The notes beneath the pieces were generated by a model. That model ran no database searches. It saw only the letters and a program-made list of their open reading frames with translations, and was not told the origin of the DNA. 33,330 nt of DNA. Origin: a virus. Below, piece after piece: positions 26,109 through 33,330 of the stretch. The translations under genes were made by a program, and so were the position numbers. Positions within the stretch are counted from its first letter, which is position 1. Every line of letters begins with the position of its first letter. Location of the stretch: positions 1 through 33,330 of IMG/VR virus record IMGVR_UViG_3300033233_000115; one strand, 5' to 3'.

Positions 26109-27572
26109 GTGCTGAATATCAATCGCGAGTTCCCGCCAGTCGTGTCTGCGTACATGCAGAGCAACGCGCGTCATCGTTTCATCCTTGGCCCGTTCGGATC
26201 AGGGAAATCGGTGGGTTCGCAGACCGATATCCCGCGTCGCGCTGCGATGCAGGCACCATCAACGATCGACGGTATGCGCAAGACTCGCTTCGCTGTGGTG
26301 CGCCAAACGCGGCCACAGCTTCGCTCGACCACGATGAAAACTTGGTTTGACCAATTTCCGAATGGGTCGCTTGGTAACTATCACGGACTCACGAACACAT
26401 ATCATATCAAGCAGAACGATATTTTGTGCGAGGTCGTCTTTCTCCCCCTGGATACGGAAGATGATGTCAAGAACTTGTTATCGTATGAGTTGACCGGCGT
26501 CTGCCTTAACGAGTTCCGCGATATCCCTCGCGCCATCGTGGAAGCGCTCGACGGCCGGATTGGTCGGTACCCGCGAATGGAGGAAGGCGGCCCTACATGG
26601 GTCGGAATCTGGGGCGACAGCAACATGCCTGAAATTGGATCGTACTGGCATAGCATGTTGGAGAAACGCAACCCTGACGACCCCGCTGAACCGCGGGATA
26701 ACAAATGGGAGAAATTTATTCAACCTCCCGCGATGCTGCGGCAGGACGGTAATGTCTACGTCGTGAATCCCAATGCCGAAAATTTACGTTGGCTTCCGCC
26801 AGACTACTACCCTAATTTAATTGAAAACAAAACAACGGACTACATTCGCACGTATGTCATGTGTGAGTACGGCAGATCGAAAGGAGGCAAACCAGTTCAC
26901 CCGATGTTCGATATCGGGTCGCATGTTGCGAAGTCGCCGCTAGTGCCAGACAAAAAGAACTTGTTACTCGTGTCGGCCGACTTTGGATTGACGCCTGCGA
27001 TCTGCGTCATGCAACAAAATGCGTTTGGTCAAGTTCTTGTCTTGGACGCCATCGCGACTTTCGGCATGGGGCTGGAGCGGGCCATCGAAGAAAAATTACT
27101 CCCATTGTTGCGTCGCAAGTATGATGGGTTTGATGTGTTCGTGACAGGTGACCCGAGCGGGAACACCGGGAGTCAGTCGGATGAGGTTTCGTGCGCGGAC
27201 GTGTTCCGTCGTTACGCGAAGAAAGGACTCGGGAAAATAAAATTTGCGTATTCTAATGCACCAGTTCTTAGGCAGGGTGCGCTTGATTATTTCTTGTCGC
27301 GCAGTGGAGATTATGGGCGCAAGATGTTTCAGGTTGACCCCGGCGCCGAGGCGTTGATAACAGCGTTGTCCGGCGGGTACATGTTCAAACTATTCAAAGA
27401 TGGCCGACCGACCGTTGAGGTTGATAAGACCAACGAGCACTCACACATCGGCGAGGCTTGCGAATATGGTTGTATGTACTTCGAACGGGGTGGCCGCCGG
27501 AAAGCCGAACTGAAAGAACGCGGTACAATAGAAATTCAACCTGCTACGAACATTTATAACATGCCGCGTTAA
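26109..27572 (+). CDS. terminase large subunit
   Basis: Start GTG 26109 follows AAGGGGGGTTGAGTA. The protein has 487 aa. Walker A GPFGSGKS is at 27-34, and LTGVCLNEFRDIP is the probable Walker B region. The nuclease half shows LLVSADFGLTPAICVM, VFVTGDPSGNTGSQ and SHIGEACEYGCMYF with acidic residues expected for the RNase H-like fold. The enzyme pumps DNA into the prohead using ATP and cuts the concatemer. It is upstream of the portal gene. Confidence 0.93.
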   Translation: MLNINREFPPVVSAYMQSNARHRFILGPFGSGKSVGSQTDIPRRAAMQAPSTIDGMRKTRFAVVRQTRPQLRSTTMKTWFDQFPNGSLGNYHGLTNTYHIKQNDILCEVVFLPLDTEDDVKNLLSYELTGVCLNEFRDIPRAIVEALDGRIGRYPRMEEGGPTWVGIWGDSNMPEIGSYWHSMLEKRNPDDPAEPRDNKWEKFIQPPAMLRQDGNVYVVNPNAENLRWLPPDYYPNLIENKTTDYIRTYVMCEYGRSKGGKPVHPMFDIGSHVAKSPLVPDKKNLLLVSADFGLTPAICVMQQNAFGQVLVLDAIATFGMGLERAIEEKLLPLLRRKYDGFDVFVTGDPSGNTGSQSDEVSCADVFRRYAKKGLGKIKFAYSNAPVLRQGALDYFLSRSGDYGRKMFQVDPGAEALITALSGGYMFKLFKDGRPTVEVDKTNEHSHIGEACEYGCMYFERGGRRKAELKERGTIEIQPATNIYNMPR

Positions 27573-27581
27573 GGAGCCATC

Positions 27582-29669
27582 ATGGACACTATACAACCGC
27601 CTACCCTCGGCGAACCCAAACTGAACGAACTTGGCCGGCGCTTATTTAGCGTGTGGCCTGCCTATGTTTCTGACCGACGGGCCGTCGAAGAACGCTGGCT
27701 GAAGAACCTGCGGCAAGTAAGGGGCATATACGACCCGGAGATCCTGTCGAAAATCCCAACCGACAAGTCGAAGGCGTATCCGAAGATGACGGCGTGGATG
27801 GTGCGTGGCACGATCGCGCGGTTGATGCAACTTCTTTTCCCTATGACCGAACGTAATTTTGGTGTGCATGAATCCCCGCTGCCCGACCTCTCGACCGAAG
27901 ACCTGCAACAAGTTCTCGACAGCCTCGTTGCGATGAAGGGTGGCGACCCGGCGCAAGTGCAGTTGAGCGACGCGGAGATCGAGAAGGCAATCCTCATGTT
28001 CGCAAAGGGTAAGGCTGAGCGTATGGAGGTCAAGGTGTCCGACGACCTCGCCGAGATGGAGTTCATCACGCTCGCGCGCAAGGTCGTGCGCTCCGCAGTG
28101 ATTTACAACGTGGGCATCCTGAAAGGTCCGTTGCATCACACCGTGAAATCGCGCACATGGCAGAAGGACCAGTTCACCGGCAAGTACACCGCCATCGAGG
28201 TTGACAAGTACAAGCCATTGTTCGAGTTCCTCCCAGTATGGAGTTACTACCCTGACATGACCGCGCAGTCGCTTGACAAGCAGGACGGCACGTTCGAACG
28301 TGCCATCATGACTCGCGGAGAAGTTACCGCACTTGCCGGCCGACCCGACTTCCTTGGGGATCGCATCGACGAGTACCTGCGCAAGAATGACCACGGCAAC
28401 TACCAGGCGCAGTGGTGGGAGACCCAGATTAAGGGCGAACCTAAGAGCGCGCAGGTATCCGTGTATGGTAAGGAGAGTCGCAAGTTCGAAGTGCTCTCGT
28501 ACTGGGGGGATGTGACTGGGCACGAACTTCGCAGCGCCGGCATCACAATCGCCGATGACGAACTGGGTAAGATGTTCCACGGCAACGTGTGGATGATCGA
28601 CCAGACCGTGATCAAGTGCAAACTCGCGCCGTTCGACGGCGAGATTCGTCACTATCACGAGTTCGTGTTCGAGGACGACGACCTGTCCATTCTCGGCAAC
28701 GGACAGTGCGACGTGCTTCGCGACACGCAGATGTCGCTGTGCGAGACGGTGCGCGCGGCGCTCGATAACGCTTCGGTCATTGGCCCGATGGTCGAAGTGA
28801 ACGATGAGATGCTGACCCCCGGCCAGAACACGACGATCATGAAACACAAGACGTGGCACCGTGAGAGCATGGGGGGCCAGTCCGACGCGATCCCCGCCGT
28901 GCGCGACATCAGCATCAACAGCCACCTGCCCGACCTGTTGCAGTTGGTGCAACTGTTCCTCGGGTTCGGCGATAAAGAATCCGGGTTGCCACCCGCATCG
29001 CTGGGTGATACTACGGGGGGCGGGAGCGAGGCGTTGCGCACGTCCAAGAACGCCTCAATGTTCCTCGGTGCTGCTGCACTACCGATCCGCGACACGGTGC
29101 GTAACTTCGACACGTTCACCATCTCCATGATATCCGCACTCGTTGCGTGGAATCGCAAGTATGACCCAAACCCCACTCGCGACGGTGACCATGATGTGAT
29201 CGCACGGGGGTCCACCAGCCTGATCGCGAAGGAGGTGCGCTCGCAGGCGCTGAACGAGTTCCGCGCGACGCTGCAACCCGGCGACCTACCATACATCAAG
29301 ATGGGCACGCTCCTCAAGGAAGCGGCGAAGGCGAACGACATCCCAGTTGACGAACTGTTCGAGGACGATGACGTTGCTGCGAAGAACGTCGCTGCGCAGC
29401 AGCAGGCGCAGCAGGCGCAGGTCAGTGGGCAAATGGAACTCGTCGCCGCGCAGGTGAGACGCGAACTGGCGACGGCGTTGGAACGCGAAGCGAAGGCGGG
29501 GAGCGAAGGCGCCAAGGTCGGTGCCGAGGTGTTCCAGGTAATCATCGACGCCCTTACCAAGGGGCAGAAGGCCGAGACCGACAAGTCGAAGACGCTCGTC
29601 GCCGCGCACGCCGCGGATACCGCGCGCATGGTAGCAGAGAAACCCGTACCGACAGGAGGTAGCAAATGA
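27582..29669 (+). CDS. portal protein
   Basis: The 695 aa are similar in length to P22-type podovirus portals. ATG 27582 follows AAGGAGCC. The protein begins with [20 protein letters not shown] and ELGR helices and has the portal-like [17 protein letters not shown] and YNVGILKGP segments. The C-terminal part is a long Gln/Ala-rich coil ([14 protein letters not shown]). Twelve copies should form the ring for DNA entry. Next to terminase, as usual. Confidence 0.9.
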   Translation: MDTIQPPTLGEPKLNELGRRLFSVWPAYVSDRRAVEERWLKNLRQVRGIYDPEILSKIPTDKSKAYPKMTAWMVRGTIARLMQLLFPMTERNFGVHESPLPDLSTEDLQQVLDSLVAMKGGDPAQVQLSDAEIEKAILMFAKGKAERMEVKVSDDLAEMEFITLARKVVRSAVIYNVGILKGPLHHTVKSRTWQKDQFTGKYTAIEVDKYKPLFEFLPVWSYYPDMTAQSLDKQDGTFERAIMTRGEVTALAGRPDFLGDRIDEYLRKNDHGNYQAQWWETQIKGEPKSAQVSVYGKESRKFEVLSYWGDVTGHELRSAGITIADDELGKMFHGNVWMIDQTVIKCKLAPFDGEIRHYHEFVFEDDDLSILGNGQCDVLRDTQMSLCETVRAALDNASVIGPMVEVNDEMLTPGQNTTIMKHKTWHRESMGGQSDAIPAVRDISINSHLPDLLQLVQLFLGFGDKESGLPPASLGDTTGGGSEALRTSKNASMFLGAAALPIRDTVRNFDTFTISMISALVAWNRKYDPNPTRDGDHDVIARGSTSLIAKEVRSQALNEFRATLQPGDLPYIKMGTLLKEAAKANDIPVDELFEDDDVAAKNVAAQQQAQQAQVSGQMELVAAQVRRELATALEREAKAGSEGAKVGAEVFQVIIDALTKGQKAETDKSKTLVAAHAADTARMVAEKPVPTGGSK

Positions 29670-29917
29670 GCATCATCAAAGCCCAGCAACACGAATTGGA
29701 GCAAACGGCGTACTTGAGCAAGAACGAAGCGGGGGTGCAAGCCCTGCGCACGCTGTTGTACGCCCGCCGCGACCAGATCAACCGCGAGTGGCCCGAGCAG
29801 TTGGGTGACGCGCTCATCCAGCATCAGGGGGCGGCGCGCGAGATCGCGCGGTTCATCCGAATAATCGACGAAGGCCCGAGACACAAACAACCCGTAGGAG
29901 AACCGAATGTCAACTGA
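29666..29917 (+). CDS. hypothetical protein, 83 aa
   Basis: ATG 29666 forms ATGA with the portal stop. [20 protein letters not shown] and [17 protein letters not shown] are helical and mixed charged. Small proteins of this size between portal and scaffold often assist head assembly; this is inference from position. Confidence 0.75.
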   Translation: MSIIKAQQHELEQTAYLSKNEAGVQALRTLLYARRDQINREWPEQLGDALIQHQGAAREIARFIRIIDEGPRHKQPVGEPNVN

Positions 29918-30806
29918 AACCCCAGTCGTAGACGACTTTGATACAGTCTTTGCCGAGATCGTTGCCGAGATGGAAGCCACGCCGCCGGTACCCCCGGTCG
30001 AACCTGTCGCCCCGGTCGAACCTGTCGCCCCAGTCGAACCTGTCGCTCCGGTAGCACCCGTGGTGCCGGTTGAACCCGTCGCCCCGGTAGTACCTATTGC
30101 ACCCGTTGCACCCGTCGCACCGGTTGCGCCCGTTGCACCGGTAACCCCATTAACTCCGGTAGTGCCTGTCGTTTCGGTAGTGCCTGTCGCGCCAGTGGAG
30201 ACCCCCGAAGCCAAGACCGCGAGAGAGGCGTTCGAGACGAGCATCAAACCCTACGAGCCCACGCCGGAGGAAGTGGCGGCACTTGCCAAGTTCAAGGCCG
30301 ACTTCCCCGAGGAGGCGCTTGCGGTTGAAGCCCGGTTGCGTTCGGTTGATCGGGACATCAACGCCCGCGTGTACGAGGCGGTGCGGGGCATACTTGAACA
30401 GGTTGCTCCTCGTCTCGCCACGGTGGAGCAAGATACGTCTGATGCAGCGATGGAACGGCACGTCACGGCGCTGCATACCGCACACACGGACTACGATGCT
30501 GTGATCGCCAAGGTCCCCGACTGGATCAAGACCTTGCCGCCCTACGCGCAGATTGGTGCGCAGACGGTGTATGATAAGGGTACTACCCAGGAGGTGATCG
30601 CTCTGGTAACCGACTTCAAGAAGGCAACCGGCACCACGCCTGTCGTCCCCGTAGTCCCCGTCGCTCCGGTCAAACCCAAGGCGCCGGACGGCGCGGATCT
30701 CACGCCGGTTAACTCCCGGCGCGTGGCGGTGTTGCCGAAGGGTTCGGCTGATCCGAACGACTTCGATGGTTCCTTTGCGGAGGCCGTGCGGGAGATGGGT
30801 GGGTAG
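29907..30806 (+). CDS. Pro/Val-rich scaffold-like protein, 299 aa
   Basis: ATG 29907 overlaps the previous gene by 11 bases. An acidic head ([18 protein letters not shown]) is followed by a tandem run of Pro-Val-Glu/Ala-Pro triplets ([14 protein letters not shown]..., about residues 27-97). Next come a helical domain rich in Glu/Ala ([20 protein letters not shown]) and a charged C-terminus. The place between portal and major capsid suggests a scaffolding protein; the flexible repeat may be a spacer. No protease motif is visible. The repeat DNA is also open on the minus strand, but that frame is rejected. Confidence 0.72.
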   Translation: MSTETPVVDDFDTVFAEIVAEMEATPPVPPVEPVAPVEPVAPVEPVAPVAPVVPVEPVAPVVPIAPVAPVAPVAPVAPVTPLTPVVPVVSVVPVAPVETPEAKTAREAFETSIKPYEPTPEEVAALAKFKADFPEEALAVEARLRSVDRDINARVYEAVRGILEQVAPRLATVEQDTSDAAMERHVTALHTAHTDYDAVIAKVPDWIKTLPPYAQIGAQTVYDKGTTQEVIALVTDFKKATGTTPVVPVVPVAPVKPKAPDGADLTPVNSRRVAVLPKGSADPNDFDGSFAEAVREMGG

Positions 30807-30808
30807 AA

Positions 30809-30837
30809 TTGCACAATAATCAAAAGTGTGCCATACT
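30809..30837 (+). promoter_or_regulatory. candidate promoter before head operon
   Basis: TTGCAC (30809-30814) and CATACT (30832-30837) are 17 bases apart. The hairpin GTGTG/CCATAC-TATTC-GTATGG/CACAC overlaps the -10 region and could modulate it. Confidence 0.4.
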
Positions 30838-30892
30838 ATTCGTATGGGAATCCACACGTTGATGCACAACTAACCACGCCAAGGAGCTTGCT

Positions 30893-31741
30893 ATGAGCGT
30901 TCTGAACAAACTTTCCGTTGCTGCATCAATTGCTGATTTTTCTGTCAAGAAGTTTTTCAACGACCTGTTGTCTGTCGCGACGGTCGCTGCGACGGGGTCT
31001 CTGATCTCCGATGCCGCAGTGCTGTCCGCCGGTCGCAACGTCGTCACCGCTGCCAACGGCACCAAAGCCGTCCGGCTTCCCAAGTCGGAAGTCGATACAA
31101 TGGTCGAGATCGTCAACACGGTCTCCAACCAAACACTTATTGTGTTCCCTGAACTCGCCGCCGACCAGATCAACGCTATCACTGCTGGTTCGGCGTTCAG
31201 CCTTGTCGGAGGCGCGCGAGGTGCGTTCTTCTGCGACGCGCCTGGTCACTGGTATGTGGCCGCTGCCAACCTGACCGGCACCTCGACTTCGGCAACAACC
31301 GCTGAACTGGACAAGAATGCCGGCGTGACGGCGGGTACTGCAACTGCCAGCAAGACGGCGGTTCTCGGGGCAACTAAGAACCTTGATACCTTGCGTATCG
31401 CGCTAGTGTCCGTTGGCGCGGCCGGGGTTGAGGATACAATCACTGCGCATTCGGGCGGAACTCAGGCCGCGGCGTTGGCGTTGTCTGCTGCGGCGTCGGT
31501 ACACAATGTCACGGTTGTCGCGGCGGGTAACGACTCGGTGAAACTTCCGGCTGCGACCGGATCGGGGGATGTCCATATAGTCAAGAACTCAGCCGCGGCG
31601 AACTCGCTGCAGTTGTATGGCACCGGTACGGACACGATTGATGCAGTTGCGACTGCGACTGGTGTCGCCGTGGCGGCGGGTAAGTCTCGTCTCTGTGTGG
31701 ATACTGCCGCAGGACTGTGGCAGAGTTTGTACGGGGCGTAA
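30893..31741 (+). CDS. putative head decoration or fibre protein with internal duplication, 282 aa
   Basis: ATG 30893 follows AAGGAGCTTGCT. A helical N-terminus (NKLSVAASIADFSVKKFFND) is followed by two beta-rich halves. First: NVVTAANGTKAVRLPKSEVD with IVFPELAADQINAITAG and APGHWYVAA. Second: NVTVVAAGNDSVKLPAATGS with LYGTGTDTIDAVATATG and AAGLWQSLYGA. They align as a duplicated domain of about 75 residues. Gly/Ala/Thr-rich linkers join them. The position directly before the major capsid gene suggests a head protein, for example a capsid decoration protein. No enzyme is implied. Confidence 0.7.
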   Translation: MSVLNKLSVAASIADFSVKKFFNDLLSVATVAATGSLISDAAVLSAGRNVVTAANGTKAVRLPKSEVDTMVEIVNTVSNQTLIVFPELAADQINAITAGSAFSLVGGARGAFFCDAPGHWYVAAANLTGTSTSATTAELDKNAGVTAGTATASKTAVLGATKNLDTLRIALVSVGAAGVEDTITAHSGGTQAAALALSAAASVHNVTVVAAGNDSVKLPAATGSGDVHIVKNSAAANSLQLYGTGTDTIDAVATATGVAVAAGKSRLCVDTAAGLWQSLYGA

Positions 31742-31838
31742 TGTTTTAGTAGTGCTTTGCTCGCCCCCACAGTTGGGGCGGCTACGGCAAGAACGAATGA
31801 AGTACGTAGTCTTTTAACCAAGAGCAAAGGAAATAATC

Positions 31839-32840
31839 ATGACCACAGCCCTGCAAGTCTATGGTGACATCACCCCGCGGACAGCCGCAAAGGCGATGGT
31901 GCCGCTGTTGAAACGCCACGACGCGGTAATGCTTCTGGAGCGGTTTGGCCAGACATTCCTGCTACCTACCAAATCCACCAAAGTCGCGATCTTCCGTCGG
32001 TTCGAGGCCCTGGCTCTTGCCACGACCGCACTGGTCGAAGGCGTGACCCCGTCTGGCACCAAGCCGACGATCACCGACTACGCCTGCACGCTGTCCGAAT
32101 ATGGCGATTTCATACCCTATTCGGGATTCATGTTGGACACACACGAAGATCCGATCCTTCAGGAGTACGGTTCCCTGTGCGTGCAGCAAGCCGCCGAAAC
32201 GGTGGAAACCCTGCGTTGGCACGTGGTCAAGGCCGGCACTCAAGTTGGTTACACCAACGGGGGCATCACCACTGTCAACACCCCGATCAACCTGAACGCC
32301 CAGCGCACGGCGACCGCCGCGATGCTGCGTCAGCGCGCGAAACCCATCACCGAAGTCGTTTCGTCCAGTGCGGCGTTCCGCACGGAACCGGTCGAAGCCG
32401 GGTTCGTTGCGATCCACCACACCGATGTCACGAACGACATTCGCAACATGCAGGGTTACATCCCCGCGAAGCAGTACCAGGGGCAGACGAAACTGTTCCC
32501 CGGCGAGCATGGCTCGGTGGAAGATGTGCGCTACTGCCGCAGTGTCCTGTACACCCCGTTTGCGGGTGCGACCGGTGTGTACGGCGGCGCATCGACCACG
32601 ATGCGCAACACCGCTTCGTTTGCGGACGTGTACTCGGTTCTGTACCTGTCGGCTGACGCCTACGGTATCGTCCCGCTGAAGGGTTCGAACGCGATGTCGC
32701 TGATCGCCCACAACCCCGGCTCGTCCGGTACCGGCGACCCGCTGAACCAACGCGGAACGCTCGGCTGGAAGTGCGCGCAAACGTCGCTCATCCTGAACGA
32801 TCTATGGTTGTATCGACTGCACTGTGCGGTCACGCTGTAA
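31839..32840 (+). CDS. major capsid protein, N4-gp56 family
   Basis: ATG 31839 follows AAAGGAAATAATC and gives 333 aa. MTTALQVYGDITPRTAAKAM, LLERFGQTFLLPTKSTKVAI, FRRFEALALATTALVEGVTP and DYACTLSEYGDFIPYSGFML match the N4-gp56-type coat proteins. The protein has the HK97-like fold and makes the bulk of the capsid. It follows the scaffold-like gene with a structured intergenic hairpin (CGCCCC...GGGGCG near 31764-31780). Confidence 0.93.
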   Translation: MTTALQVYGDITPRTAAKAMVPLLKRHDAVMLLERFGQTFLLPTKSTKVAIFRRFEALALATTALVEGVTPSGTKPTITDYACTLSEYGDFIPYSGFMLDTHEDPILQEYGSLCVQQAAETVETLRWHVVKAGTQVGYTNGGITTVNTPINLNAQRTATAAMLRQRAKPITEVVSSSAAFRTEPVEAGFVAIHHTDVTNDIRNMQGYIPAKQYQGQTKLFPGEHGSVEDVRYCRSVLYTPFAGATGVYGGASTTMRNTASFADVYSVLYLSADAYGIVPLKGSNAMSLIAHNPGSSGTGDPLNQRGTLGWKCAQTSLILNDLWLYRLHCAVTL

Positions 32841-32898
32841 TAATCGGATCGCGGGGGGCTTAGGTTCCTCGCACTGAACCCATTTTAAGGAAAATACC

Positions 32899-33327
32899 AT
32901 GACCTCTCCCACCATCGTCGTAGGCAAGAACACTGGCCCGGTGCAGCGTACCCAAGGGTATCTCAGCGGTACGTATACCGCGGCGACCGATGTCAACACC
33001 ACCACCGGTGCAGCGCTGGCGGCTGGTGTACTGACACTGACCCCCGGATTCTCCCCACAGCATGTCCTGTTCCAGAACATCACTACGCGCATCAAGCGTG
33101 AGTGGTATCGGGGCATGGCGGCTAACACCACCCTAGACACCGACGCGAACGGTACGCAGTCGCTCAACACGTCGAGCGCCCTCGTGATCTACGTGCGCTC
33201 CGGCACGGGTGGTTCTGTGAGTCAGGCCGGCGGCACCGCCGGCGCTTCGACCGACTGCACCGTGGTCATCACAGCGTCCGGGCTGTTCACGGACAACGAT
33301 GCGGTATGCTGGTCCATCGTGGGGTAA
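32899..33327 (+). CDS. probable head or fibre protein, 142 aa
   Basis: ATG 32899 follows TTAAGGAAAATACC. MTSPTIVVGKNTGPVQRTQG, Thr/Ala-rich beta sequence and a C-terminal Gly/Ser-rich SGTGGSVSQAGGTAGASTDC. It resembles small beta-sandwich proteins that decorate capsids or cap the neck, but no specific family is recognised. The stop is at the end of the window, so downstream genes are cut off. Confidence 0.7.
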   Translation: MTSPTIVVGKNTGPVQRTQGYLSGTYTAATDVNTTTGAALAAGVLTLTPGFSPQHVLFQNITTRIKREWYRGMAANTTLDTDANGTQSLNTSSALVIYVRSGTGGSVSQAGGTAGASTDCTVVITASGLFTDNDAVCWSIVG

Positions 33328-33330
33328 GGT

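Noticed and set aside
25416-26174. Minus-strand frame of 252 codons opposite the proteasome-like gene
   Set aside because: Arg/Ser-rich low-complexity composition typical of an antisense shadow.
27642-28952. 436-codon minus-strand open frame
   Set aside because: It lies inside the portal gene on the opposite strand; openness follows from GC-rich third positions in the real gene.
28655-30247. Long minus-strand open frame with collagen-like Gly-x-Thr repeats
   Set aside because: It is antisense to portal and scaffold-like genes and reflects the codon pattern of the Pro/Val repeat. It has no ribosome site or family motif.
31764-31780. Terminator hairpin between the pre-capsid and capsid genes
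   Set aside because: The CGCCCC/GGGGCG hairpin is not followed by a T-run, so it is more likely a regulatory or mRNA-stability structure.
31962-32780. Minus-strand frame of 272 codons opposite the capsid gene
   Set aside because: Antisense to a clear N4-gp56 capsid gene; no independent support.
1-33330. Lysogeny module (integrase, repressor, att site) or diversity-generating retroelement
   Set aside because: No recombinase, repressor, reverse transcriptase or template/variable repeat pair was recognised in this window; these may lie outside it.

Overview
This window is part of a double-stranded DNA tailed phage genome (Caudoviricetes) or a prophage of one. It holds a phage replication and nucleotide-metabolism set and a head-assembly set: terminase, portal, scaffold-like protein and an N4-gp56-type capsid protein. 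Packing is very dense, and most neighbouring genes share ATGA, GTGA or TGATG stop/start overlaps. The DNA is GC-rich with sigma70-type promoters and Shine-Dalgarno sites, so the host is a Gram-negative-type bacterium. Several small proteins resemble ones I associate with phages of Burkholderiales, but I could not search for this. No integrase, repressor, lysis or tail gene is visible, so lifestyle and virion type are open.

Layout. Positions 1-22255 are transcribed leftward (minus strand) as one long early/middle unit of about 60 genes. From its promoter near 22337-22364 downwards come a 22.3-14.2 kb block of about 35 small accessory genes, many only 13-100 codons; a replication/nucleotide block at 14-6 kb (family A DNA polymerase, SprT-like metalloprotease, DUF1937 protein, dNMP kinase, DEDDh exonuclease, Cas4-like PD-(D/E)XK nuclease, VRR-NUC nuclease); a tRNA-Pro / structured RNA / tRNA-Leu / RtcB RNA-ligase cassette at 5.6-4.1 kb with its own promoter; and finally zinc-finger proteins, an SNF2-type helicase, an HNH-like homing endonuclease and duplicated small membrane-protein genes at 4.1-0 kb.

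Positions 22256-23103 form the only long gene-free stretch. It separates the two divergent units and carries a symmetrical set of repeats (two forward, two inverted), a perfect 20-bp inverted repeat, AT-rich DNA and a strong promoter facing each way. It is the best candidate for a control region or replication origin.

Positions 23104-33330 are transcribed rightward and encode packaging and head proteins: a putative small terminase that appears to be read from a leaderless transcript, small proteins, a proteasome-beta/HslV-like protein, large terminase, portal, a Pro/Val-rich scaffold candidate, a protein with an internal duplication, the major capsid protein and one more probable head protein.

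The leftward unit shows repeated gene birth and decay: a duplicated small membrane gene with a 120-bp deletion at a GCAG repeat, a helicase 5' end copied onto a zinc-finger gene, a dNMP kinase fragment beside the intact gene, and a truncated gene head fused to its downstream neighbour. The RtcB, tRNA and structured-RNA cassette is the most system-like part and may be a tRNA repair or replacement module.
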